Below, one piece after another: positions 23,999-31,541 of a stretch of 36,755 nucleotides of DNA. Under the pieces are notes generated by a model. That model had not been told where the DNA came from. It saw nothing but the letters and a program-made list of their open reading frames with translations, and did no database searches. Position numbers and translations under genes: made by a program. The stretch covers positions 1 through 36,755 of the forward strand of contig NZ_JAINZZ010000071.1 in the NCBI RefSeq assembly GCF_019890725.1, given 5' to 3'. Numbering within the stretch: the stretch's first letter is position 1; each line of letters begins with the position of its first letter. Source of the stretch: Actinacidiphila acidipaludis. GTDB lineage: Bacteria > Actinomycetota > Actinomycetes > Streptomycetales > Streptomycetaceae.

Positions 23999-25084
23999 GT
24001 GTCCAACGACATGACCACCTGGTTCGGCACCGGGCCGCAGCAGGCCGCGCCCGCGCGGGCCGCCGCAGCGCACCTGCTGCAGTGCGTGGAGGAACGCCTG
24101 CGGTCCTTCCTGGCCGCCGAACGGCAGACCTGGGCGGCCGTCGACGAGCACGCCGTGGTGCCCGTCGACGCCCTGTCGCAGCTGATCGCCTCCGGCGGCA
24201 AACGGATCCGCCCGGCGTTCTGCATCACCGGCTACCTCGCCGCCGGCGGCGCCATCGGCGAACAGGCCGACGACGACGGCATCGTGGCGGCCGCCGCCGC
24301 CGTGGAGATGCTGCACATCTCCGCGCTGATCCACGACGACGTCGTCGACGACTCCAGCCGCCGCCGCGGGCAGCCCACCGTCCACACCCGCCACATCGAC
24401 CAGCACACCGCCCGCCACTGGCAGGGCGAGGCCCGCCGCTTCGGTGAAGGCGTGGCCATCCTCGTCGGCGACCTCGCCCTGGTCTACAGCAGCCAGCTGA
24501 TGTCGGCCGCCCCGCGGTCCGCGATCGCCTCCTGGGACACCCTGCGCTCGGAGGTGATGATCGGCCAGTACATGGACCTGGCCGCCGCCGCGGAGTTCAG
24601 CGTCGACCCCCGCCTGTCCCGGCTCATCGCCGTCATCAAGTCCGGCCGCTACAGCATCCACCGGCCCCTGGTCGTCGGCGCCGCCGCCGCCGGCCGCCCC
24701 GACCTCGCCCCCGCCTTCGAGGAGTACGGCGAAGCCGTCGGCGAGGCCTTCCAGCTGCGCGACGACCTCCTGGACGCCTTCGGCGACACCGCCGACACCG
24801 GCAAACCCGCCGGGCTGGACTTCGCCCAGCACAAGATGACCCTGCTGCTGGGCTGGGCGATGCAACGCGACGACCGCATCCACGCCATGATCACCCAGGG
24901 CGGCCACACCCCCGAACAGGTCCGCCGCCGCCTGCTGGAGACCGGCGTGCCCGCCGACGTCGAAGCCCACATCGCCGCCCTGGTCGAACGCGGCTGCAAG
25001 GCCATCGCCGACGCACCCATCGACCAGCAGTGGCGCGCCGAACTGACCGACATGGCCCACAAGGTCGCCTACCGCACCACCTGA
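23999..25084 (+). CDS. Polyprenyl diphosphate synthase (trans-isoprenyl type)
   Basis: A 361-residue all-helical prenyl synthase. The first Asp-rich motif is DDVVDD (113-118) and the second is DDLLD (255-259). GGKRIRP near 65-71 binds IPP, and the region after the second motif is KPAGLDFAQHKMTLL. The residues before the first motif are SALIH, with Ser at position -5 rather than an aromatic, so the chain-length gate looks open; GPP cannot be assumed and FPP or GGPP is possible. The start is GTG 23999 with GAGGAG at 23986-23991. It presumably makes the donor for the ABBA prenyltransferase (7899), the UbiA enzyme (26867), or both, from mevalonate-derived IPP/DMAPP. Confidence 0.95.
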   Translation: MSNDMTTWFGTGPQQAAPARAAAAHLLQCVEERLRSFLAAERQTWAAVDEHAVVPVDALSQLIASGGKRIRPAFCITGYLAAGGAIGEQADDDGIVAAAAAVEMLHISALIHDDVVDDSSRRRGQPTVHTRHIDQHTARHWQGEARRFGEGVAILVGDLALVYSSQLMSAAPRSAIASWDTLRSEVMIGQYMDLAAAAEFSVDPRLSRLIAVIKSGRYSIHRPLVVGAAAAGRPDLAPAFEEYGEAVGEAFQLRDDLLDAFGDTADTGKPAGLDFAQHKMTLLLGWAMQRDDRIHAMITQGGHTPEQVRRRLLETGVPADVEAHIAALVERGCKAIADAPIDQQWRAELTDMAHKVAYRTT

Positions 25085-25125
25085 CCCCACCGCCCGGCAC
25101 AGGCCCGGGGCGGGCCGGGGGCGGC

Positions 25126-25200
25126 GGCGGGAGGTCCGCGCGGGCGGGCATGTGCGCAGGCGGGAGGTCCGCGCGGGCGGGCATGTGCGCAGGCGGGAGG
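25126..25200. repeat. Perfect 33-bp tandem repeat, about 2.3 copies
   Basis: The units 25128-25160 and 25161-25193 are identical, and the identity extends 2 nt before and 7 nt after. It lies just downstream of the prenyl synthase stop in non-coding DNA. It might be a regulator-binding array or a slippage product. Confidence 0.85.
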
Positions 25201-25601
25201 CGGTGCGGGGGCCGGGCGCGCACAGTGATCTCGAACCGGACCCGAGCCGGTGTCGAGGGTCCGGGAGCAGACTGTGCGGCGTCCGGCACCGCCCCTCAGC
25301 CCCTCAGCTCCTGCGCCCGCCCCCGTTCCCGCCCTGTGTTCAGGAAGGTCCACCCGTTGCCTGTGGCCGACCAGTTGACGCCTCCCGGGCCCGATCCCGG
25401 ACGGATCGCACCCCCGGCGCCCGCCGCTGCCGTGCCGGCCACCGCCGGCCCGCCGCCCGCCCGCCCGCCGGCCCCGGCCGCCCTTTCCTGACCGCACCGC
25501 CGCCCGCGCGGCCCGTGGCGTGCCGGGCCCCGGGACCCGCCCGCCCGGCCTCGTTGCGGTGCCGGCCTCAACGCTCGACCCCGTGCGGCGGGCCGTTCTC
25601 A

Positions 25602-25688
25602 CCCCCCTTTTTTCTCTTCCGGTCCGGTCCCGGCATGCCCGCATGCGGTGACGGCCGTCATCCCCCCACGCCCGCCCCCCCTTTTTTT
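25602..25688. promoter_or_regulatory. Paired C-run/T-run tracts flanking a GCATGC inverted pair
   Basis: C6T6 (25602-25613) and C7T7 (25675-25688) flank GCATGC-CC-GCATGC (25633-25646), all within 111 nt of the inositol-phosphate-synthase-like start. T-runs of this length are rare in this DNA. They may mark the leader or operator of the ebo-like operon; the function is unknown. Confidence 0.35.
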
Positions 25689-25712
25689 CCGGTTGTCGAG
25701 GAGGTCGTTTCC

Positions 25713-26870
25713 GTGTCCGACGATGCCAAGCAGCCCGCCGCCGGTCCCGAGCCCGGGCGCGGGCAGCGCACCGGCGTGTGGTTCATCGGGGCCCGCGGTT
25801 CGGTGGCCACGACCGCCGTCGCCGGGTGCGCCGCCCTCGCGGCGGGCCTGCGCCCGCCGACGGGCATGGTCACCGAGACCCCCGCGTTCGCCTCGGCCGG
25901 CCTGCCGCCGCTGGCGTCGCTGGTCTTCGGCGGGCACGACACCGTCGACTGGTCGCTGCCCAAACGCGCCGAGGCACTGGCCGAGCAGGGGGTGCTGCCG
26001 CCGGGCCTGGCCGGCTCGGTGCACACCGAACTGGCCGCCGCCGACCGGGAGATCCGCACCGGCGGGCCGCTGCCGGGCGACGGCCGCAGCGACGAGCAGC
26101 TCATCGCCGCGTTCACCGGCGACATCGCCGGCTTCACCGCCCGCACCGGCGTGGCGCGGACCGTGGTGGTCAACGTCGCCTCCACCGAACCGCTGCCCGG
26201 CGCGGGCGACGAGCGGCTGCCGGCCAGTTCGCTGTATGCGGCGGCCGCGCTGCGCGCCGGCTGCGCCTACGTCAACTTCACCCCCTCCACCGGCATCCGC
26301 CACCCGGCGCTGGCCGCGCTGGCCGCCGGTGCCGGCGTGCCGCACGCCGGCCGGGACGGCAAGACCGGGCAGACACTGCTGCGCGCGGTGCTGGCGCCGA
26401 TGTTCCACCAGCGGGCCCTTGAGGTGCGGGCCTGGTCGGGCACGAACCTGCTGGGCGGCGGCGACGGCGCGGCGCTGGCCGACCAGGCCGCGGCCGCGGC
26501 CAAGAACGCCGGCAAGAACCGGGTCCTGGCCGACAACCTCGGCACGATGCCCGAGGGCGAGGTCCACATCGACGACGTGCCGGCCCTGGGGGAGTGGAAG
26601 ACCGCCTGGGACCACGTCGCCTTCGAGGGGTTCCTCGGCTCCCGGATGATCCTGCAGACGATCTGGCAGGGCTGCGACTCCGCCCTGGCCGCCCCCCTGG
26701 TCCTGGACCTGGCCCGGCTGGCCGCCCGCGCCCACCAGGCCGGCCTCAGCGGCCCCCTGCCGCAGCTGGGCTTCTACTTCAAGGACCCCGACGACCACGC
26801 GGCCCCGGCGCTGGCGCAGCAGTACCAGGCGCTGACCGCGTTCGCCGCCGACCTGGGCCGGGCACGGTGA
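25713..26870 (+). CDS. ino1: Inositol-3-phosphate synthase-family NAD-dependent cyclase
   Basis: A 385-residue member of the myo-inositol-phosphate synthase family, which cyclises glucose-6-phosphate with catalytic NAD+. The NAD-binding motif FIGARGSVATT lies near 24-34, VNVASTEP and YVNFTPSTG follow, then GKTGQTLLRAVLAPMF, with the catalytic lysine region in GTNLLGGGDG and AKNAGKNRVL. It is the first gene of the ebo-like operon and overlaps the UbiA gene by 4 nt (GTGA). In cyanobacterial ebo clusters the cyclase slot (EboD) is a dehydroquinate-synthase-like sugar-phosphate cyclase; here a different cyclase fold may fill it. The start is GTG 25713 with GAGGAGG upstream. The real substrate may differ from glucose-6-phosphate. 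Confidence 0.9.
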   Translation: MSDDAKQPAAGPEPGRGQRTGVWFIGARGSVATTAVAGCAALAAGLRPPTGMVTETPAFASAGLPPLASLVFGGHDTVDWSLPKRAEALAEQGVLPPGLAGSVHTELAAADREIRTGGPLPGDGRSDEQLIAAFTGDIAGFTARTGVARTVVVNVASTEPLPGAGDERLPASSLYAAAALRAGCAYVNFTPSTGIRHPALAALAAGAGVPHAGRDGKTGQTLLRAVLAPMFHQRALEVRAWSGTNLLGGGDGAALADQAAAAAKNAGKNRVLADNLGTMPEGEVHIDDVPALGEWKTAWDHVAFEGFLGSRMILQTIWQGCDSALAAPLVLDLARLAARAHQAGLSGPLPQLGFYFKDPDDHAAPALAQQYQALTAFAADLGRAR

Positions 26871-27844
26871 GCACCGGAAGCGACTGGGCGGAACTCCTGC
26901 GCATCTCGGCGCTGCCGACCGTCCCCGGCGACGCCCTGGCCGGAGCCGCGACAACCGGCCACCGCCCGGGGGCGCGGACCGCGCTGGCCGCCGGCGCCTC
27001 GCTGTGCCTGTACGCCGCGGGCATGGCCCTCAACGACTGGGCCGACCGGGCCGAGGACGGCCTCGCGCGCCCGCACCGGCCCATCCCCTCGGGCCGGATC
27101 AGCCCCGGCCGGGCCCTTGCCGCCGCGGCCGGCCTGACCGCCGCCGGCCTGGGCCTGGCCGCCGCCACCGGACGCCGCTCCGCCTGGTGCGCCACCGCAC
27201 TGGCCGCCACCGTCTGGGCCTACGACCTGCGCCTGAAACACACCCCCGCCGGCCCGGCCGCGATGGCCGCCGCCCGCGGCCTGGACCTGCTGCTCGGCGC
27301 CACCGCCGCCACCGCCGCCGGCGCCCATGCGGGGGAGGCCGGTCCGGGCGCCGCCGGGCGGGCCGGGCCTGGGACGGCCGGGCTGGGGCGGGCGGTGCTG
27401 CCGGCCGCGGCGCTGGCCGCGCACACCTACGCCACCACCGCCGTCTCCCGGCACGAGACCACCGGCGGCGCGGCCGGTGTGCCGCTGGCCGCGCTGGGCA
27501 CCACCGCCGCCCTGGGCGCGCTGACCGCCACCGGCCCGCTCACCACCCGTGCCGTGACCGGAGCCCGCCGCCGCGGCTCGGGCGGTGGCGGGGCGGGCCC
27601 GGCCGGGTGGGTGCCGGCGGTGCTGGCCGGCGGCTATGTCGCCACCGCGGCCCGGCCGCTGCTGCACGCCTGCCTGAACCCCTCGCCGCCGCTGACACAG
27701 GCCGCGGTGGGCGGGCAGATCCGCGCGATGATCCCGCTGCAGGCGGCGCTGACCGCACGCGCGGGCGCCGCCGCCCCGGCCGGGGCGCTGGCCGCGCTGC
27801 TGCCGCTGGCCCGGGCCTGGGCGAGGAAGGTGAGCCCGACGTGA
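26867..27844 (+). CDS. eboC: UbiA-family membrane prenyltransferase (EboC-like, SCO3242-type)
   Basis: A 325-residue polytopic membrane protein with the UbiA Asp-rich motif NDWADRAEDGLARPHRPIPSG (about 56-76), which binds prenyl diphosphate through Mg2+, and a reduced second motif, YDLRLKH. Hydrophobic helices cover most of the chain, with a Gly/Ala-rich loop near 150-170. EboC of the ebo cluster belongs to this family, and a close counterpart (SCO3242) lies beside the CDA cluster in S. coelicolor, next to an inositol-phosphate synthase gene, as I recall. GTG 26867 overlaps the previous stop by 4 nt. It could prenylate a cyclitol phosphate from the adjacent cyclase to make a lipid carrier, or prenylate the aromatic product. 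The substrate is inference. Confidence 0.9.
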   Translation: MSTGSDWAELLRISALPTVPGDALAGAATTGHRPGARTALAAGASLCLYAAGMALNDWADRAEDGLARPHRPIPSGRISPGRALAAAAGLTAAGLGLAAATGRRSAWCATALAATVWAYDLRLKHTPAGPAAMAAARGLDLLLGATAATAAGAHAGEAGPGAAGRAGPGTAGLGRAVLPAAALAAHTYATTAVSRHETTGGAAGVPLAALGTTAALGALTATGPLTTRAVTGARRRGSGGGGAGPAGWVPAVLAGGYVATAARPLLHACLNPSPPLTQAAVGGQIRAMIPLQAALTARAGAAAPAGALAALLPLARAWARKVSPT

Positions 27845-28761
27845 GCCTGCGCCTGGGATACGGCACCAACGGCCTGACCGACCTGCGGCTGGACGACGCC
27901 CTGGGCCTGCTGGCCGAACTCGGCTACGACGGCGTCGGGCTGACGCTGGACCACATGCACCTCGACCCGCTCGGCCCGGGCCTGGCCGCCCGCGTGGCAC
28001 GGGTGGCCTCCCGCCTGCAGAGCCTCGGCCTGACGGTGACCGTCGAGACCGGCGCCCGCTACGTGCTGGATCCGCGCCGCAAACACCGCCCGTCCCTGCT
28101 GGAGGCCGACGCCGGGCAGCGGGCGGAGCGCACCGGCCTGCTGACGACCGCCGCGCGGATCGCCGCCGACCTGGGCGCGCACGCCCTGCACGCCTTCAGC
28201 GGCATCCCGCCCGCCGCGACCGACCCCGCCACCGCCTGGCAGCGCCTGACCGCCGGCCTGGAACCGGTGCTCGACGCGTGCGGGCGGGCCGGCCTCCCGC
28301 TGGCCCTGGAACCCGAACCCGGCCACCTGGTTGGCTGCCTCGCCGACTTCCACCACCTGCGCGCCCTGATGGGCGACCCGCCCGCGCTGGGCCTGACCCT
28401 GGACATCGGGCACTGCCAGTGCCTGGAACCCCTGACGCCGCAGGCGTGCGTGACGCAGGCCGCGCCGTGGCTGCGGCACGTGCAGATCGAGGACATGCGG
28501 CGCGGCGTCCACGAGCATCTGCCGTTCGGCGACGGCGAGATCGACTTCCCGCCGGTCCTGGCCGCCCTGCGCGACTGCGGCTACCAGGGCCTGACCGTGG
28601 TCGAACTGCCCCGCCACAGCCACGCCGGCCCCGAACAGGCCGCCGCCGCCGTGCGGTTCCTGCGCACCCACCTCCCCCCGCCCCCGCCCGCACCCGCACC
28701 CCCGCCCGCACCCGTGACCGTGTCCGTTCCCGTGTCCGTTCCCGTGTCCGGGCCGGCGTAA
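27841..28761 (+). CDS. Sugar phosphate isomerase/epimerase-like TIM barrel (xylose isomerase-like)
   Basis: A 306-residue AP-endonuclease-2/xylose-isomerase-type barrel. Likely metal ligands are Glu in LALEPEPGH, Asp and His in LTLDIGHC, His in HVQIEDMRRGVHEH, and Glu in LTVVELPRHSH. It begins directly after UbiA (GTGA overlap) and precedes eboA. The last 35 residues are a Pro/Val repeat tail encoded by a 12-bp DNA repeat (28719-28750). Isomerisation or epimerisation of a sugar or cyclitol phosphate is the family expectation. It is distinct from the longer EboE barrel three genes downstream. The start is GTG 27841. Confidence 0.88.
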   Translation: MSLRLGYGTNGLTDLRLDDALGLLAELGYDGVGLTLDHMHLDPLGPGLAARVARVASRLQSLGLTVTVETGARYVLDPRRKHRPSLLEADAGQRAERTGLLTTAARIAADLGAHALHAFSGIPPAATDPATAWQRLTAGLEPVLDACGRAGLPLALEPEPGHLVGCLADFHHLRALMGDPPALGLTLDIGHCQCLEPLTPQACVTQAAPWLRHVQIEDMRRGVHEHLPFGDGEIDFPPVLAALRDCGYQGLTVVELPRHSHAGPEQAAAAVRFLRTHLPPPPPAPAPPPAPVTVSVPVSVPVSGPA

Positions 28762-28770
28762 GGAGGCCGC

Positions 28771-29436
28771 ATGCTCGTCACCGAAGAGGACTTGCGTTCC
28801 CGCCTGGCCCCGCAGGGCGCGGCCTGGCTGACCGCGGCCCTGGCCACCGCCCGCCCCACCCCCGGCAGCGGCCCCACCCCCGCCGGCACCCCCGCCGGCA
28901 TTCCCGCGTCCGGTGTCCCGGACGGGCCGGCGGGCGCGGTGCCGGTGTGGGAGCTGCGGTTCGCCGCGGCGGGGCGGGCCTGCGGCACGCCGGAGACCGC
29001 GGCGGCCGCGCGGGTGCTGCTGCTGCACACCGCCCGCCCGCCGGCGGCGACCGTGGCCCGGCTGTACCGGCACGGCAGCGCCGCCGAGCGCCTGGCGGTG
29101 CTGCGCGCCCTGCCGTATCTGGAGCTGACCGGGCAGGAGGGTCTGCCGCTGGTGGAGGACGCGCTGCGCACCAACGACACCCGGCTGATCGCCGCGGCGC
29201 TGGGCCCGTACGCCGCGGCGCACCTGCCCGCCCACGCCTGGCGGCACGCGGTGCTCAAGTGCCTGTTCACCGGTGTGCCGGTGACCGCGGTCGCCGCGCT
29301 TGCCCAGCGGGCGGCCGGCGACGGGGAACTGGCCCGCATGCTGGCCGACTTCGCCGCCGAACGTACCGCCGCCGGCCGTGATGTCCCCGACGACCTGCGC
29401 CACGTCCTGGCGCTTTGTGCAGCAGGGAGAGCGTGA
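28771..29436 (+). CDS. eboA: EboA-like protein
   Basis: A 221-residue soluble helical protein without known catalytic motifs. Its segments LERL-type RHGSAAERLAVLRALPYLE, VEDALRTNDTRLIAAALGPYA and LKCLFTGVPVTAVAAL, with a HEAT/ARM-like helical style, match EboA-domain proteins in length and position beside a TatD gene. A Pro/Gly-rich insertion sits near residues 28-55. ATG 28771 has AAGGAGG 4 nt upstream, and the stop overlaps the next ATG (TGATG). Its molecular role is unknown; in cyanobacteria EboA is part of the set needed for scytonemin precursor transport. Confidence 0.82.
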   Translation: MLVTEEDLRSRLAPQGAAWLTAALATARPTPGSGPTPAGTPAGIPASGVPDGPAGAVPVWELRFAAAGRACGTPETAAAARVLLLHTARPPAATVARLYRHGSAAERLAVLRALPYLELTGQEGLPLVEDALRTNDTRLIAAALGPYAAAHLPAHAWRHAVLKCLFTGVPVTAVAALAQRAAGDGELARMLADFAAERTAAGRDVPDDLRHVLALCAAGRA

Positions 29437-30284
29437 TGCGCATCTTCGACCCGCACATCCACATGACCTCCCGCACCACCGACGACTACCGGGCGATGCA
29501 CGCCGCGGGGGTGCGGGCGCTGGTCGAGCCGTCGTTCTGGCTGGGGCAGCCGCGCACCAGCCCGGACAGTTTCTGCGACTACTTCGACGCGCTGCTGGGC
29601 TGGGAGCCGTTCCGGGCCGCGCAGCACCGGATCGCGCACCACTGCGCGCTGGCCCTCAACCCCAAGGAGGCCAACGACCCGCGGCTGCTGCCGGTCCTGG
29701 AGGTGCTGCCCCGCTACCTGGTCAAGGACGGGGTGGTGGCGGTCGGGGAGATCGGCTACGACGCGATGACGCCGGCCGAGGACGCGGCGCTGGCCGCGCA
29801 GTTGCAGATGGCCGCCGACCACGGCCTGCCCGCGCTGGTCCACACCCCGCACCGCGACAAGCTCACCGGGCTGCTGCGGACCTTGGAGGCGGTCGAGGAG
29901 TCCGCGCTGCCGGCCGGCCGGGTGCTGCTGGACCATCTGAACGAGACCACCGTCAAGGCGGCCCGGCAGTCCGGGGCGTGGCTGGGCTTCTCGGTCTACC
30001 CCGACACCAAGATGGACGAGCAGCGGATGGTCGCGGTCCTCAAGGAGTACGGAACCGAGCAGGTCCTGGTCAACTCCGCCGCCGACTGGGGCCACAGCGA
30101 CCCGCTGAAGACCGTGAAGGTCGCCCGGGCGATGCTGCAGGCCGGGTTCAGCGACGACGACGTCGACCTGGTGCTGTGGCGCAACCCGGTGGCCTTCTAC
30201 GGGCAAAGCGGCCGCCTGGCCTTGGACGTCGCCGAGCCCGGCGCGGCGCACGAGGGCAACTCCCTGGCCCGCGGGGGCGAGTGA
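29436..30284 (+). CDS. eboB: TatD-family metal-dependent hydrolase (EboB-like)
   Basis: A 282-residue amidohydrolase-fold protein. The metal-binding HxH is in IFDPHIHM (3-10). The conserved Glu is in VGEIGYDAM, a His in LVHTPHRDK and another in VLLDHLNETT, and the late Asp in NSAADWGHSD, all consistent with TatD/PHP-like hydrolases. It has no signal peptide. The start is ATG 29436 (GGGAG 6 nt upstream); upstream TTG 29415 is less likely. It overlaps eboA by one base. Its substrate in the ebo context is unknown; a phosphoester or lactone-type hydrolysis is possible. Confidence 0.88.
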   Translation: MRIFDPHIHMTSRTTDDYRAMHAAGVRALVEPSFWLGQPRTSPDSFCDYFDALLGWEPFRAAQHRIAHHCALALNPKEANDPRLLPVLEVLPRYLVKDGVVAVGEIGYDAMTPAEDAALAAQLQMAADHGLPALVHTPHRDKLTGLLRTLEAVEESALPAGRVLLDHLNETTVKAARQSGAWLGFSVYPDTKMDEQRMVAVLKEYGTEQVLVNSAADWGHSDPLKTVKVARAMLQAGFSDDDVDLVLWRNPVAFYGQSGRLALDVAEPGAAHEGNSLARGGE

Positions 30285-30287
30285 GCG

Positions 30288-31541
30288 ATGCGGTTCACCC
30301 ACCCCGACGGGACCACCGTCCACCTGGCGTACTGCACCAACGTCCACCCGGCCGAGACCCTGGAGGGGGTGCTGGCGCAACTGGCCGCCCACTGCGAGCC
30401 GGTCCGCCGCCGCCTGGGCGTCGACCGGCTCGGCGTCGGCCTGTGGCTGGCCGCCGACGCGGTGCGGGCACTGACCGCCTCCCCGGCCGCGGTCGGCGAA
30501 CTGCGCGGCGAACTGGAGCGCCGCGGCCTGGAAGTGGTCACCCTCAACGGCTTCCCCTACTCCGGGTTCGGCGGCCGGCACGTCAAACACCGCGTCTACC
30601 AGCCGGACTGGACCCACCCCGAGCGTCTGGCCCACACCCTCGCGCTGGCCGGCCTGCTGGCCCGGCTGCTGCCCGACGACGCGGCCGGCGGCACCATCTC
30701 CACCCTGCCGCTGGCCTGGCGCACCGGCTTCGACGCCGCGGCCGCCGCCCGCGCCCGCACCGCCCTGACCGAGCTCGCCGCCGGCCTGGACCGCCTGCAC
30801 GACCAGACCGGCCGCAGCATCCAGGTGGCCGTGGAACCCGAACCGGGCTGCGTGGTGGAGACCACCGCCGACGCCGCCCGGTGGCTTGCGGGCCTGCCCG
30901 CCGGCCGCATCGGGGTGTGCCTGGACACCTGCCACCTGGCCACCAGCTTCGAGGACCCCGCAACCGCCCTGGCCGGCCTGGACCGCGCCGGGATCGCGGT
31001 GACCAAGGTGCAGATCTCCGCGGCACTGCACGCCGCCGACCCCGCCGACGCCGCCGTCCGCGCGGCCCTGGCCGCCTTCGACGAACCCCGCTTCCTGCAC
31101 CAGACCCGCGCCCGCCACCAGGGCCGGCTGCTGGGCACCGACGACCTCGGCCCCGCCCTCGCCCCCCCACCCCCGGCATCCTCGGCCCAGGACCCCGCCA
31201 CCCGGACCGGAACCGGCGGGACGGGCGGGCCGGGGGCCGGCGCGGAGGAGGGGCCGCTGCCGCGTTCGGTGCCGTGGCGCTCCCACTTCCACGTCCCGCT
31301 GACCTCCCCGCCCTCCCCGCCGCTGTCCTCCACCCTGGACGTCACCACGGCCGCGGTGGGCCTGCTGCTGGACACCCCGGCCGCCGCCGTCCACCACCTG
31401 GAGGTGGAGACCTACACCTGGCAGGCCCTGCCGGCCGGCGCCCGCCCCACCACCGACGCCGCCCTGGCCGACGGCATCGCCGCCGAACTGGCCTTCGCCC
31501 GCGACCTGCTGACCGGCCTCGGCCTGAAGGAGCAGCCGTGA
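30288..31541 (+). CDS. eboE: EboE-like metabolite-traffic TIM-barrel protein
   Basis: A 417-residue xylose-isomerase-like barrel of the EboE type: LAYCTNVHPAETLEG near the N-terminus, TLNGFPYSGFGGRHVKH near 84-100, VAVEPEPGCVVET, GVCLDTCHLATSF and TKVQISAAL carry the probable metal ligands. A low-complexity Pro/Gly/Thr segment interrupts the C-terminal part (about 288-325) before PWRSHFHVPL. The start is ATG 30288, 3 nt after eboB; it ends in GTGA shared with the next gene. EboE proteins are required in the cyanobacterial ebo system, but their reaction is not known. Confidence 0.9.
   Translation: MRFTHPDGTTVHLAYCTNVHPAETLEGVLAQLAAHCEPVRRRLGVDRLGVGLWLAADAVRALTASPAAVGELRGELERRGLEVVTLNGFPYSGFGGRHVKHRVYQPDWTHPERLAHTLALAGLLARLLPDDAAGGTISTLPLAWRTGFDAAAAARARTALTELAAGLDRLHDQTGRSIQVAVEPEPGCVVETTADAARWLAGLPAGRIGVCLDTCHLATSFEDPATALAGLDRAGIAVTKVQISAALHAADPADAAVRAALAAFDEPRFLHQTRARHQGRLLGTDDLGPALAPPPPASSAQDPATRTGTGGTGGPGAGAEEGPLPRSVPWRSHFHVPLTSPPSPPLSSTLDVTTAAVGLLLDTPAAAVHHLEVETYTWQALPAGARPTTDAALADGIAAELAFARDLLTGLGLKEQP

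Larger units (their letters stand above)
25085..25712. other. 628-nt spacer before the ebo-like operon
   Basis: No confident gene. It holds a 33-bp tandem repeat (25126-25200), a weak proline-rich ORF (TTG 25357 to 25491, 44 codons), two C-run/T-run tracts and a GCATGC pair (25602-25688), and then GAGGAGG (25698-25704) for the next gene. The boundary between the meroterpenoid genes and the ebo-like operon falls here. Confidence 0.6.

Noticed and set aside
23742..24014. Open frame of 90 codons ahead of and overlapping the prenyl synthase start
   Set aside because: No ribosome binding site, overlaps the well-supported GTG 23999 start in another frame, and the protein has no recognisable features.
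25126..25200. CRISPR array or plasmid-type iterons
   Set aside because: Units are directly contiguous with no spacers, only about 2.3 copies, and no cas, rep or origin features are nearby.
25357..25491. Proline/alanine-rich 44-codon ORF starting TTG, with AGGAAGG 8 nt upstream
   Set aside because: TTG start, strongly biased composition as expected from GC-rich non-coding DNA, and no recognisable peptide precursor features. Kept only as a possibility.
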